From Caulobacter endophyticus (GTDB lineage Bacteria; Pseudomonadota; Alphaproteobacteria; Caulobacterales; Caulobacteraceae), in the NCBI RefSeq assembly GCF_003116815.1, contig NZ_QDKQ01000034.1:62001-126000 (forward strand): 64,000 bases of DNA, read 5' to 3'. The notes under the pieces are model-generated. The model saw only the letters and a list, made by a program, of their open reading frames with translations. It was not told where the DNA came from and did not search any database. The position numbers and the translations under genes were made by a program. The number at the start of each line of letters is the position of its first letter. Position 1 is the stretch's first letter. Positions 55,180 through 63,864 of the stretch are shown here, piece by piece.

Positions 55180-55854
55180 ATGGACAAGCTCTTCGCCCCC
55201 ACCCTCGCCCTGCACATCGCCTGCGGCCTGGCCGCCGCCGTCGTCGGGATCGCGCCGATCCTGACCCGCAAGGGCTCGCGCCTGCACCGGCTGTCGGGAC
55301 GAGCGTTCGTCGTCCTGATGGGCGTGATGCTGGCGGCCGCCTGGCTGATGACGGCCATCCGGCTCAACAGCTATTTCGCCGCCCTGTCGGCGACTGCCAG
55401 CATCACTCTGTTCTCGGGCTTTAGGGTGCTGGCGCGCAAGCGGCCCGACCTTGATCCCGCCCAGCGCGCCCGCCCCCTCGACTGGGCCGCCGCCCTGGCC
55501 GTGGTCGCCATCGGCGTCAGCGTGCTGGCCTCGCTGCTGGCCGGCGTCGCCAGGGGTCCGGCGGGGCCGACCATCGCCCTGGTCTATGCCGCGTTCCTCT
55601 ACGGCGGTTGGGACCTCTGGCGGTTCGCGCGGCCGACCGCCCCGCCATTTTCGCCCGACCTCTGGACCTACGAGCACCTGGCGAAGATGCTGAGCGCCTA
55701 CGGGGCGAGCGTCAGCGCGTTCTCGGGCAACTTCCTGACCTTCCTGCCGCCGCCATGGAGCCAGCTCTGGCCGATCCTCTTGTTTCAGCCGATGGCCATG
55801 ATCTGGATCGCGGTGCTGGTCGTCCGCCGGCGGCGCGCATGGTCGCCCGCCTGA
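55180..55854 (+). CDS. DUF2306-like membrane protein
   Basis: A 224-residue integral membrane protein with six or seven helices (LALHIACGLAAAVVGIAPIL; AFVVLMGVMLAAAWLMTAI; SITLFSGF; AALAVVAIGVSVLASLLAGV; LWPILLFQPMAMIWIAVLVV). RKGSRLHRLSGRAFVVLMG is typical of small heme-less or DUF2306/YhhN-like membrane families. ATG 55180 has a poor ribosome site; TTG 55129 is an alternative. It overlaps the LytTR gene by 16 bp, suggesting a membrane-protein/regulator pair. Confidence 0.7.
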   Translation: MDKLFAPTLALHIACGLAAAVVGIAPILTRKGSRLHRLSGRAFVVLMGVMLAAAWLMTAIRLNSYFAALSATASITLFSGFRVLARKRPDLDPAQRARPLDWAAALAVVAIGVSVLASLLAGVARGPAGPTIALVYAAFLYGGWDLWRFARPTAPPFSPDLWTYEHLAKMLSAYGASVSAFSGNFLTFLPPPWSQLWPILLFQPMAMIWIAVLVVRRRRAWSPA

Positions 55855-56732
55855 GGGCCGCGCCCACCGCCGCCTGGGTCTGGGTGTTCACGGCCTACAG
55901 CCTGGCGGTGACCACGGTCAGCGCCGCCTGGTTCGCCCGGCGGTTCGCGGCCGATCGCGGCGAGGTGCTCGGCCTCGTCGCCTCGCTGGCCTGGCAAGGC
56001 GCGATCTATGCCGCCTGGCTGCCGGCGGCGGGCGTCGTCTGGCTGACCCTGCGACGGTTCGGCGCCGGAGCGCGCGGACTGGCGGCCAGCTTCGTCGCGG
56101 GCATCGCCGTCGTGCCGGCCGAGGCGGTGATCGCCAGCCTGATCGACGCCCTCTTCCTGGGCGATGGCGATCTCGGCGCGCGTACGCTGGGGCGCACGCC
56201 AGTCTGCCTGCTGCTCTATTCGGCCATCGTCGCGGTGGGCCTGGCGGCCGCCCACCACCGCCGCGCCCGCGAGGCCAGCGACCGCAACGCCCTGCTGGAA
56301 AGCGCCCTGGCGCAGGCCCGCGCGGTCGCGCCCACGCCCCAGGCCGAACGGCTGATGGTGATGTCGGGCGCGCGCCGCATCCCGGTGGAGCTTTCAGCGG
56401 TCGAGTGGTTCGGCGCGGCCGACAACTATGCCGTCGTCCACTGGGCCGGCGGCGAAGGCCTGCTGCGCGCCACGCTGCAGAGCCTGGAGGCGAAGCTGGA
56501 CCCCCGCCTCTTCGCCCGCGCCCACCGCTCGTCCCTCGTCAACCTCGCCCACGTGCGCGAGGCCCGCCCGCTGTCGGACGGCTCCTGGCGGCTGACCATG
56601 GCCGGCGGCGACGAGGTGGTCACCAGCCGAACCTACCGCGACGCGCTGCTGCAGCGGCTGGGGACTACTGCCCCGGGCAGCTCGCATGCGCCTCCGTCGG
56701 CTCCAGGCGAATCTCGCGGAAGGCCAGCTTGA
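55839..56732 (+). CDS. LytTR-domain membrane transcriptional regulator
   Basis: A 297-residue protein with four N-terminal membrane helices (about 8-135: WVWVFTAYSLAVTTVSAAWF, GLVASLAWQGAIYAAWL, SFVAGIAVVPAEAVIASLI, LLLYSAIVAVGLAAA) and a C-terminal LytTR DNA-binding domain (about 170-275: VEWFGAADNYAVVHW, RAHRSSLVNLAHVREARPL, TSRTYRDALLQRL). It overlaps the membrane-protein gene upstream, which may sense for it. Its last 68 bp overlap the 3' end of the convergent GH3 gene; the LytTR domain itself ends at about 275. Confidence 0.85.
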   Translation: MVARLRAAPTAAWVWVFTAYSLAVTTVSAAWFARRFAADRGEVLGLVASLAWQGAIYAAWLPAAGVVWLTLRRFGAGARGLAASFVAGIAVVPAEAVIASLIDALFLGDGDLGARTLGRTPVCLLLYSAIVAVGLAAAHHRRAREASDRNALLESALAQARAVAPTPQAERLMVMSGARRIPVELSAVEWFGAADNYAVVHWAGGEGLLRATLQSLEAKLDPRLFARAHRSSLVNLAHVREARPLSDGSWRLTMAGGDEVVTSRTYRDALLQRLGTTAPGSSHAPPSAPGESRGRPA

Positions 56733-59127
56733 AGCCGGCCTGCGCCGACAGCACCACCGGCGAGGAGATGCGGCTCATGTCGGCGCCGGCCGCCTTCAGG
56801 CACGACAGCTTGATCTGGGTCTTGCGCCACTCGCCCACCGGGGCCTCGGCGAAGATCTTCGTCACGTCCAAGCCGCCGGCGCAGCCCTCGCCGCAAGAGA
56901 CCGAGAAGCCCACGGGGCCGGGCGCGGGCGCGTCCACGCGGTAGGTGAAGGCGATCGACAGGTCGCCGGTGGTCTGGCGGGTGAGATCGGCCGGGGGACC
57001 GTTGACCAGCAAGGCGCCGGGACCGGTCCAGGTCGCCAGGCGCGCATCCTCCTGGGCGGCCGCGTCGATGGCGGTCAGCTTGACGCCGCCGGCGGTCGAC
57101 AGCAGCCAAGGCGCGGGCGTGCGGCCTGAGACGAAGTACTTGTCGACATTGACGCTGGCGCCGGAGACGCCCGACACCTCGCCCAGGGGCCCCACCTTCC
57201 CCGGCTTGGCGTAGGACAGGCCATAGCCATAGGCGAACTGCGGATCGTAGCCCGCATCCCCTTTGTTCAGCGGCCCCTGGTCTGCGGTCTTGGGCCAGCT
57301 GAACGACAGCTTGCCGGTGAAGTCGCGCCTGGACTTGCCATCCTTGCCGGCCACCAGCACGTCGGCCACGCCCGCGCCCTCCGAGCCCGGCAGCCAGGCG
57401 GCGACGAAGGCGTCCGAGGCGTTGATCTCGGGGTTCACCCACAGCGGACGCCCGCTGAGGAACACCGCCACCGCCGGCACGCCTTGGGCCTTGAGCTTCT
57501 TGAGCAGGGCCAGATCGGTCTTGTCGCCCGGCTGGTATTCCAGGTGCTGCAAATCGCCCTGGAACTCGGCATAGGGCGTCTCGCCGAACACCACCACGGC
57601 CACGTCGGGCTTGTCGGTGAAGGCGCCGTCCTTGGACAGCGTCGCCTTGCCGCCCGAGGCCTCGACGGCCTCCTTCAGACCGCTCCAGATCGACTGGGCG
57701 CCGGGGAAGTCGGCGTTGGTGTTGCCCGTGCCCTGCCACGACAGGGTCCAGCCGCCGGCCGCCTTGCCGATGTCGTCGGCGTCGCCGGCCACCAGCACCT
57801 TCGCGCCCGCCTTGATCGGCAGCACGCCGTCGTTCTTCAGCAGCACCAGCGACTTGGCCACCGCCTCGCGGGCCAGGGCGCGATGGTCGGGAGCGCCGAC
57901 CCGCTCGTAGCGGCCCTGCACCGGCGGGGCGACCCGGTCGAACAGGCCCGACTTGATCTTCACCCGCAGGATGCGGCGCACGGCGTCGTCCAGGCGCGCC
58001 ATGCCGATCTCGCCGCTCTCGACCTGCTTCAGCGTATTGTCGAACAGGCCCTGCCAGCTGTCGGGGGCCATGTACATGTCGAGGCCCGCGTTCAGGGCCT
58101 GCGGACAGGAAACGTTCGAGCAGCCGTCGACCTGGCCGTGGGCGTTCCAGTCGCCGACCACGAAGCCGGAAAAGCCCATGCGGTCCTTCAGCACGTCGGT
58201 CAGCAGGGTCTTGTTGCCGGTGTGCTTGACGCCGTTCCAGCTGGAGAACGAGGCCATCACCGTCAGGATGCCGGCCTCGATGCTGGGCGGATAGCCCTGG
58301 GCGTGCAGGCGGACGAGCTCGGCCTCGGACACCGGGGCGTCGCCCTGGTCCTTGCCGTTCAGCGTGCCGCCGTCCGCGAGGAAGTGCTTGGCGCTGCCGG
58401 CGATGCGGCCGGCCTCCAGCGCCTTTCCGGCCGTGAGCCTGCCCTGCAGGCCCAGGGTCATGCGGCCGGCGTAGCTTTTGACGATCTCCGGGTCCTCGCC
58501 ATAGCCCTCGTAGGCGCGGCCCCAGCGGTCGTCGCGCGGCACGGCCACCGTCGGGCCGAAGGTCCAGTCCCCGCCGGCCACGGCGACCTCTTCGGCGGTC
58601 GCCTTGCCGATACGCTCGATCAGCTCGGGATCGCGGGTCGCGCCCAGGCCGATGTTGTGCGGAAAGAGCGTGGCGCCGACGACGTTGTTGTGGCCGTGCA
58701 CGGCGTCGATGCCGAACATCAGCGGGATCGGCACGTGGCCCTCGCGCGTCTCCAGCGAAACCGCGCGGAACAGGTCGACGAACTCGGCCCACTCTCTTGG
58801 ACCGGCCTTGTCATTGCCGTTCGGACCCGAGCTGCCGCCGGCCAGGATCGAGCCCAGGGGGTACTCACGCAGCTGCTCGGGACGGATCGAACCGATATCG
58901 GCCTGGATCGTCTGGCCGACCTTCTCGCGCACCGACATCCTCGCCATCAGCGCGGAGATCCTGGCCTCGGTCGCCGCATCGGTCAGGGCGGCCGGGCTTT
59001 TCACCACCGGCCAGGCGGCCACGCTGGCGGTCGCCTTACCCGCCGGGGTCAGAACCTCGGCGCTCGCGACGCTCGTCAGGCTGGTGGCGGCCAGCAGGGC
59101 CAGGGCGGAAAGACGGAACGGCGTCAC
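56665..59127 (-). CDS. Glycoside hydrolase family 3 exo-beta-glucanase (ExoP-type)
   Basis: An 820-residue exported GH3 enzyme starting at GTG 59127 (GAGG upstream) with a Sec signal (LSALALLAATSLTSVASA-E). Domain 1: MSVREKVGQTIQADIGSI (64-81), GIDAVHGHNNVVGATLFPHN (139-158), KHFLADGGT (247-255), nucleophile FVVGDWNAHG with Asp326. Domain 2 spans about 400-620. A C-terminal carbohydrate-binding-like domain (about 650-815) replaces the fibronectin domain, as in exo-1,3/1,4-beta-glucanases. It is divergent from a LacI gene, with two palindromes between them. Confidence 0.9.
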   Translation of the reverse strand: MTPFRLSALALLAATSLTSVASAEVLTPAGKATASVAAWPVVKSPAALTDAATEARISALMARMSVREKVGQTIQADIGSIRPEQLREYPLGSILAGGSSGPNGNDKAGPREWAEFVDLFRAVSLETREGHVPIPLMFGIDAVHGHNNVVGATLFPHNIGLGATRDPELIERIGKATAEEVAVAGGDWTFGPTVAVPRDDRWGRAYEGYGEDPEIVKSYAGRMTLGLQGRLTAGKALEAGRIAGSAKHFLADGGTLNGKDQGDAPVSEAELVRLHAQGYPPSIEAGILTVMASFSSWNGVKHTGNKTLLTDVLKDRMGFSGFVVGDWNAHGQVDGCSNVSCPQALNAGLDMYMAPDSWQGLFDNTLKQVESGEIGMARLDDAVRRILRVKIKSGLFDRVAPPVQGRYERVGAPDHRALAREAVAKSLVLLKNDGVLPIKAGAKVLVAGDADDIGKAAGGWTLSWQGTGNTNADFPGAQSIWSGLKEAVEASGGKATLSKDGAFTDKPDVAVVVFGETPYAEFQGDLQHLEYQPGDKTDLALLKKLKAQGVPAVAVFLSGRPLWVNPEINASDAFVAAWLPGSEGAGVADVLVAGKDGKSRRDFTGKLSFSWPKTADQGPLNKGDAGYDPQFAYGYGLSYAKPGKVGPLGEVSGVSGASVNVDKYFVSGRTPAPWLLSTAGGVKLTAIDAAAQEDARLATWTGPGALLVNGPPADLTRQTTGDLSIAFTYRVDAPAPGPVGFSVSCGEGCAGGLDVTKIFAEAPVGEWRKTQIKLSCLKAAGADMSRISSPVVLSAQAGFKLAFREIRLEPTEAHASCPGQ

Positions 59128-59327
59128 GGGCGACCTCGATCGAAAAAGGAGCGCGGCGGCCAAGGGGAAGACGGCCGCCGCGCCCGAACACGCCACGGGA
59201 GCAGCGTAGGGCTTCGAGGCGGCGGCTGGCCGACGGGCGCGCGGCGGCTCCTGCGCCATGCATCGCCGCACGGATCGGGCCTCCCGTTCGCGGGGTCGTC
59301 TGCTTGCGACCGCCTCACTAGATGACG

Positions 59328-59341
59328 AGACAACGTTGTCT
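59328..59341. promoter_or_regulatory. LacI-type operator, perfect palindrome (AGACAACGTTGTCT)
   Basis: A perfect 14-bp palindrome of the ACGTT class in the 444-bp divergent region (59128-59571) between the ExoP-type GH3 gene and the LacI gene. It is followed by TACTTGGTG, echoed at the second site 117 bp away, so each operator is embedded in a longer direct repeat. No gene is seen in the region. Confidence 0.8.
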
Positions 59342-59443
59342 TACTTGGTGTCAACACGCTAATATTTGTCCACTTGAGGACAAATTCGCCGCAAGCCATT
59401 CCATGGAAAGCCATTTCCATCGGATTCAGAGCACCAGGAATTT

Positions 59444-59474
59444 TTGACAACGATGTCTTACTTGATGCCTAGAC
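59444..59474 (+). promoter_or_regulatory. Putative promoter of the LacI gene with overlapping operator
   Basis: TTGACA (59444-59449) and GCCTAGAC (59467-59474, near the Caulobacter -10 GCTANAWC) are 17 bp apart. The operator at 59445-59458 overlaps the -35, which predicts autorepression. The start codon is about 90 nt downstream of the predicted transcript start. Confidence 0.55.
59445..59458. promoter_or_regulatory. LacI-type operator (TGACAACGATGTCT)
   Basis: Two changes from the perfect TGACAACGTTGTCA; it shares with the 59328 site the extended string ACAACGWTGTCTTACTTGRTG. Position over the -35 of the LacI gene suggests autoregulation; the two sites together could loop to silence both divergent genes. 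Confidence 0.7.
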
Positions 59475-59571
59475 GGCGTTTACTGACCTCGAACCTCAGG
59501 AACCGGCTCGACTCGGCCGCCATGGCCGCGCTATCGCTAACACCGCGCCGAACGCCGGCGGCGGGAACCCG

Positions 59572-60615
59572 ATGCGCAACGTCACCATAGTCCATGTGGC
59601 CGAGAAGGCCCGGGTGTCGGTCAAGACCGTCTCGCGCGTGGTCAACAACGAGCCGACGGTCACGCCGGCGTTGCGGGAGCGGGTGCAGGCGGCCATCGAC
59701 CAGCTGGGCTATGCCCCCAACATCGCCGCCCGCCGCCTGGGCGGCTCGCGCTCGTTCCTGATCGTCGCCTTCAACGACCGCAAGCTGACCCTGGAGAACT
59801 GGGCCAGCGACCGGGGCAATAACTGGATCGACCGCATGCAGTACGGGGCCATGCTCCGCTGCGACGTCCATGGCTATCACCTGCTGTGCGAGCTGATCGA
59901 CCTGGAGAGCGAGCAGTTGGCCCGGCGGGTGCAGCACGTGCTGTCGTCCCTGCGGCCCGACGGGGTGATCCTGACGCCGCCCAACTGCGAGGACCCTACG
60001 GTGCTGGAGGCGCTGAAGCGGGCCCAGATCCCGTTCGTGCGCATGGGCTCGGCCGCCGCCGGCCCCGGCGCCCGGGTGCGGATGGACGACCAGGCCGCCG
60101 CCCGCCAGCTGACCGAGCACCTGGCCGGCCAGGGCCATCGGCGCATCGGCTTCGTCACCGGCAGCGCCCGCTTCCTGGCCAGCCGCGCCCGCGAGGACGG
60201 CTATCGCGCTGCGCTCTGCGCCGTCGGTCTGCCCGTCGACGAGACCCTGCTGGTTCCCGGCGATTTCACTTTCGAGGGCGGAATCGCGGCGGCCGGGACC
60301 CTGCTGTCGCGCCCCGATCGCCCCACCGCCATCCTGGCCGGCAATGACGAGACGGCCCTGGCGGTGATGCACGTGGCCCGGCGGCTGGAGATCGCCATTC
60401 CGGGCGACCTGTCGCTGGCCACCTTCGACGACACGCCGAGCGTGCGCCTGTCGCTGCCGCCGCTGACCACCGTGCGCCAGCCGGTGGCGGAAATGGCCGC
60501 CCAGGCGGTCGACCTGCTGGTCGCCGCGGCCGCCAAGGACGGCAAGCTGTCGCGCGCCGATCACCTGCTGCCGTTCGAACTGGCCCTGCGCGACTCCACG
60601 GCGCCGCCGCGCTGA
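59572..60615 (+). CDS. LacI family transcriptional regulator
   Basis: A 347-residue LacI regulator. HTH and hinge at about 4-58 (VTIVHVAEKARVSVKTVSRV, NEPTVTPALRERVQAAIDQL, APNIAARRLGG), then a sugar-binding core (PDGVILTPPNCEDP, RRIGFVTGSARFL, ILAGNDETALAVM, LSLATFDDTPSV, LTTVRQPVAEMA). It is divergent from the ExoP-type GH3 and is the best candidate to bind the ACGTT palindromes at 59328, 59445, 45675 and 26484; the effector is probably glucose-type or a gluco-oligosaccharide. The divergent arrangement and operators support local control. Confidence 0.9.
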   Translation: MRNVTIVHVAEKARVSVKTVSRVVNNEPTVTPALRERVQAAIDQLGYAPNIAARRLGGSRSFLIVAFNDRKLTLENWASDRGNNWIDRMQYGAMLRCDVHGYHLLCELIDLESEQLARRVQHVLSSLRPDGVILTPPNCEDPTVLEALKRAQIPFVRMGSAAAGPGARVRMDDQAAARQLTEHLAGQGHRRIGFVTGSARFLASRAREDGYRAALCAVGLPVDETLLVPGDFTFEGGIAAAGTLLSRPDRPTAILAGNDETALAVMHVARRLEIAIPGDLSLATFDDTPSVRLSLPPLTTVRQPVAEMAAQAVDLLVAAAAKDGKLSRADHLLPFELALRDSTAPPR

Positions 60616-60725
60616 AGCCCCCATATCTTCCGCGACGGGATGTCGCGGGGAGCTTGACCAGCCAGCCGGCGCGCCCTTTCCTCTTGCGACTTCGAATTTG
60701 GAGCCGGCAGCGTTTGGCCAGAGAC

Positions 60726-62435
60726 ATGACCCAGGTCGACGCCGCCTCAGCCGCCGCCGGGCCGCCCACCGTGCGAAGGCGGCTGCTGATCATGGCCCTG
60801 TGCCTGGTGGCGCCGGCGATCGTGTTCATGGCCCTGCTGGCCCGCGCCGAATACAGCCAGAGCCAGGGCCGCTACGAACAGCAGCTGATCGCCACCACCC
60901 GAGCCCTGGGCCTGGCGGTCGATCGGCAGCTGGCCCTGGGCCAGAGCACCCTGCAGGCCCTGGCCGTCTCTCCCGCCCTGGCGGTCGGCGACCTGGAAAG
61001 CTTCGAGCGCCAGGCCCGCGCGGCCGTGCGCAGCAAGGACGCCTGGATCGTGCTGATCTCGCCCCGCGGCCAGGTGATCAACACCCGCCTGCCGCCCGGA
61101 CGGGCCCCGCCGCGCACGGCCGGCCTGCCGCCCGAACGCTGGGCCGCCGTCCGCTCGGGCCGCACGACGGTGTCGAATCTCACCCAGGGCAAGGTCGCAG
61201 GCCAGCCGATCGTCGCCATCGACATGCCGGTGATCGTCGACGGCGAGCTCTATGACCTGGCCTACATCCAGACCCCCGCCGCCTTCGCCCCGCTGTTCGC
61301 CGCCCAGGGCGTGCCGGAAAGCTGGACGGCCAGCATCGTCGACCGCAACGCGCGACTGGTGGCCCGCTCGCGCGACCAGGAGAAGATGCTGGGCCGCTCG
61401 GCCAGCAAGCCGATGCTCGAGGCCATGTCCAGGGACAACGACGGCGTGCTCGAAACCTACACCCTCGACGGCACCCCGACCCTGTCGGCCTTCAGCCGCT
61501 CGCCGACCTACGGCTGGAGCTTTATCGTCGGCGTGCCCCGCACCGAGCTGGAGCGCGCCAACCTGTCGTCGCTGGCCCTGCTGGTGCTGGCGGGCCTGAC
61601 CCTGCTGGCGATCGGCGCCAGCGCCGCCCTCGTATTCTCGCGCGGCATCTCCGGCGAGGTCCGCGCCCTGGTCGCCGACGCGCGGCTGATGGCGGCCGGC
61701 GGCGAGATGCCCGCCCAGTCCACCGGCGGCCTGCGCGAGATCGGCGAGGTGCGCGAGGCCCTGCACGCAGCCTCCCGCCAGCTGCGCGCTCGCGAGGCCG
61801 AGGAAAAGCGCGCCCACGCCCGCCAGCAGCTGATGATCAACGAGCTGAACCACAGGGTGAAGAACACCCTGGCCACGGTCCAGTCCCTGGCGCTGCAGAG
61901 CCTGGGCAAGGGCGAGCCCGCGCCAGGCTTCGACGCCTTCAACGAGCGCCTCTACGCCCTGGCGCGCGCCCACGACCTCTTGACCCGCACGGTCTGGGAA
62001 AGCGCCGACCTCGCCGACCTGCTGCGCCAGACCCTTGAGCCCTACGGCGACCGCGCCCGCATCGAAGGCCCGACGGCCGCCCTGCCGCCCAGCGCGGCCC
62101 TGGCCCTGTCGATGGTGTTCCACGAACTGGCCACCAACGCCTCCAAGTACGGCGGCCTCTCCACCCCGGCCGGCCGGGTCGAGGTCACCTGGCGGCGCGA
62201 TCCCCTGGATCCGCACCGCCTGGCCCTGCGCTGGGTCGAGAGCGGCGGCCCCGCGCTGACGGGCGCGCCCAGCCGCAAGGGCTTCGGCTCGCGCCTGATC
62301 GCCGCCAGCCTGCGCAACGAACTGAAGGGCGAAGCGCAGTTCGACTACCTGCCCACCGGCCTTGTCTGCACACTGACGGTTCGCACCGTCGGCGCCCAAG
62401 CTTTGGGCGAAGACACCCCCGCCGCCGACACCTGA
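60726..62435 (+). CDS. HWE/HisKA_2 family sensor histidine kinase
   Basis: A 569-residue membrane kinase. N-terminal basic residues and helix 1 ([20 protein letters not shown]), a periplasmic Cache-like sensor (about 40-270, [19 protein letters not shown]), helix 2 ([20 protein letters not shown]) with HAMP, then the phospho-acceptor His376 in [18 protein letters not shown] and an HWE-type ATPase with [13 protein letters not shown] (Asn471) and GFGSRLI. These kinases often act in light, stress or general stress signalling. ATG 60726 lacks a strong ribosome site; TTG 60654 is in frame with GGGGAG one base before it. Confidence 0.88.
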   Translation: MTQVDAASAAAGPPTVRRRLLIMALCLVAPAIVFMALLARAEYSQSQGRYEQQLIATTRALGLAVDRQLALGQSTLQALAVSPALAVGDLESFERQARAAVRSKDAWIVLISPRGQVINTRLPPGRAPPRTAGLPPERWAAVRSGRTTVSNLTQGKVAGQPIVAIDMPVIVDGELYDLAYIQTPAAFAPLFAAQGVPESWTASIVDRNARLVARSRDQEKMLGRSASKPMLEAMSRDNDGVLETYTLDGTPTLSAFSRSPTYGWSFIVGVPRTELERANLSSLALLVLAGLTLLAIGASAALVFSRGISGEVRALVADARLMAAGGEMPAQSTGGLREIGEVREALHAASRQLRAREAEEKRAHARQQLMINELNHRVKNTLATVQSLALQSLGKGEPAPGFDAFNERLYALARAHDLLTRTVWESADLADLLRQTLEPYGDRARIEGPTAALPPSAALALSMVFHELATNASKYGGLSTPAGRVEVTWRRDPLDPHRLALRWVESGGPALTGAPSRKGFGSRLIAASLRNELKGEAQFDYLPTGLVCTLTVRTVGAQALGEDTPAADT

Positions 62436-62635
62436 ACGGGCAGCCGCGCGCGCCCGCGCCTGGGGCCTGCCCGGCGCTTGACCGATGTTCTCCGGCTCCT
62501 CGTGATGGTCGATCCGCTCAGCACCCATCCTGGGGCGCCGTCGGATCGATCTCGTTGCTTCACCGCGTAGATTGGTCTTCCATGACGCTCAGGATGCGGC
62601 CGCCAGAGCCGCACCATCTTGGGAAGAGCGTCTCG
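62436..62635. other. Intergenic region before the rut genes
   Basis: This 200-bp stretch shows no gene beyond possible upstream in-frame extension of rutB (ATG 62582). It holds a GC-rich hairpin-prone start (62445-62470) and should contain the rut promoter. I looked for a RutR-type TTGACCA-N2-TGGTCAA site and found only the half-like TTGACCGA near 62478, which I do not call. Confidence 0.4.
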
Positions 62636-63337
62636 ATGATCGCCACAGACGAGTCCGTCATGCTGCCGGCCCGGCCCGAGCCGATCCCGCTGGATCCGGC
62701 CCGCACGGCGGTGATCGTCATCGACATGCAGAACGCCTACGCCTCCAAGGGCGGCTATCTGGATCTGGCCGGCTTCGACATCGCCGGCGCGGCGGGCGTG
62801 ATCGACAAGATCAGCGACGTTCTGGACGTCGCCCGCGACGCCGGCATGACCGTGATCTATTTCCAGAACGGCTGGGACGACCAGTACGTCGAGGCCGGCG
62901 GCGAGGGCTCGCCCAACTGGTGGAAGTCCAACGCCCTGAAGACCATGCGCGCCCGGCCCGAACTGCAGGGCAAGCTCCTGGCGCGCGGCCAGTGGGACTA
63001 CGAGCTGGTCGATGCTCTCAAGCCCAAGGCCGGCGACATCCAGCTGCACAAGACCCGCTATTCCGGCTTCTTCAACAGCCAGCTCGACAGCGTGCTGCGG
63101 TCGCGGAACATCAGGAACCTGGTCTTCGTCGGTATCGCCACCAATGTCTGCGTGGAATCGACCCTGCGCGACGGCTTCTTCCTCGAATATTTCGGCACGG
63201 TGCTGGAGGACGCCACCCACCAGGCCGGGCCCGACTTCGTCCAGAAGGCCGCCCTCTACAATATCGAGACCTTCTTCGGCTGGGTCTCGACCGTGGCCGA
63301 CTTCAAGGGGGCATTCGGACAGCTGGCGCCGAAATGA
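62636..63337 (+). CDS. rutB: Ureidoacrylate amidohydrolase
   Basis: A 233-residue isochorismatase-fold hydrolase that converts ureidoacrylate (from uracil ring opening) to aminoacrylate. The triad is visible: Asp30 ([11 protein letters not shown]), Lys139 ([10 protein letters not shown]) and Cys172 ([11 protein letters not shown]). The match to RutB is close, including [26 protein letters not shown] and [14 protein letters not shown] 62636 is preceded by GGGAAGAG; ATG 62582 is an alternative. No rutA lies upstream. A repeat separates it from rutC. Confidence 0.93.
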   Translation: MIATDESVMLPARPEPIPLDPARTAVIVIDMQNAYASKGGYLDLAGFDIAGAAGVIDKISDVLDVARDAGMTVIYFQNGWDDQYVEAGGEGSPNWWKSNALKTMRARPELQGKLLARGQWDYELVDALKPKAGDIQLHKTRYSGFFNSQLDSVLRSRNIRNLVFVGIATNVCVESTLRDGFFLEYFGTVLEDATHQAGPDFVQKAALYNIETFFGWVSTVADFKGAFGQLAPK

Positions 63338-63345
63338 ACCGTCGC

Positions 63346-63445
63346 GCGTCCTTCGAGGCGCGCCGGGCGCGCACCTCGGGATGAGGACGTCGCTGCACTG
63401 AAATCCTCATCCTGAGGCGCCTGCGCAGCAGGCCTCGAAGGACGC
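63346..63445. repeat. Inverted repeat between rutB and rutC
   Basis: GCGTCCTTCGAGGC (63346-63359) and GCCTCGAAGGACGC (63432-63445) are perfect 14-bp arms, with ACCTCGGGATGAGG and CCTCATCCTGAGG inside. It belongs to the widespread CTTCGAGG...CCTGAGGATGAGG repeat group. It is inside the rut operon. Confidence 0.85.
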
Positions 63446-63472
63446 ACCGCCTTTCCGGAACAGGAGAACCAG

Positions 63473-63862
63473 ATGCCCAAGACCGTCATCACCCCGCCCG
63501 GCACGGGCACGCCGATCGCGCCGTTCTCGCCGGGCACGCTGGCCGACGGCGTGGTCTATGTCTCGGGCACCCTGGCCTTCGACAAGGACAACAACGTCGC
63601 CCACGTCGGCGACGCCGAGGGCCAGACGCGCCAGGTGCTGGAGACCATCAAGTCAGTCATTGAGGCGGCCGGGGGTGTGATGGACGACGTGACCATGAAC
63701 CACATCTTCCTGACCGACTGGGCCAACTACCAGACCATCAACAAGGTCTATGCCGAGTATTTCCCGGGCGACAAGCCGGCCCGCTATTGCATCCAGTGCG
63801 GCCTGGTGAAGCCTGACTTCCTGGTCGAGATCGCCAGCGTCGCGCACATCGGCAAGAAGTGA
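63473..63862 (+). CDS. rutC: RutC: aminoacrylate deaminase/peracid reductase (RidA family)
   Basis: A 129-residue YjgF/RidA-fold protein. The family start [56 protein letters not shown] and [20 protein letters not shown] are all as in RutC, whose role is removal of aminoacrylate or its peracid in uracil breakdown. CAGGAGAA before the ATG is a good ribosome site. rutD follows after 2 bp. Confidence 0.93.
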   Translation: MPKTVITPPGTGTPIAPFSPGTLADGVVYVSGTLAFDKDNNVAHVGDAEGQTRQVLETIKSVIEAAGGVMDDVTMNHIFLTDWANYQTINKVYAEYFPGDKPARYCIQCGLVKPDFLVEIASVAHIGKK

Positions 63863-63864
63863 CG

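Noticed and set aside
57484..59325. A 613-codon plus-strand frame opposite the ExoP-type GH3
   Set aside because: The GH3 protein has all family motifs; the opposite frame is His/Gly/Ala-rich without motifs.
62470..62500. RutR operator before rutB
   Set aside because: Only a half-like TTGACCGA is present and no matching inverted half at the right spacing.
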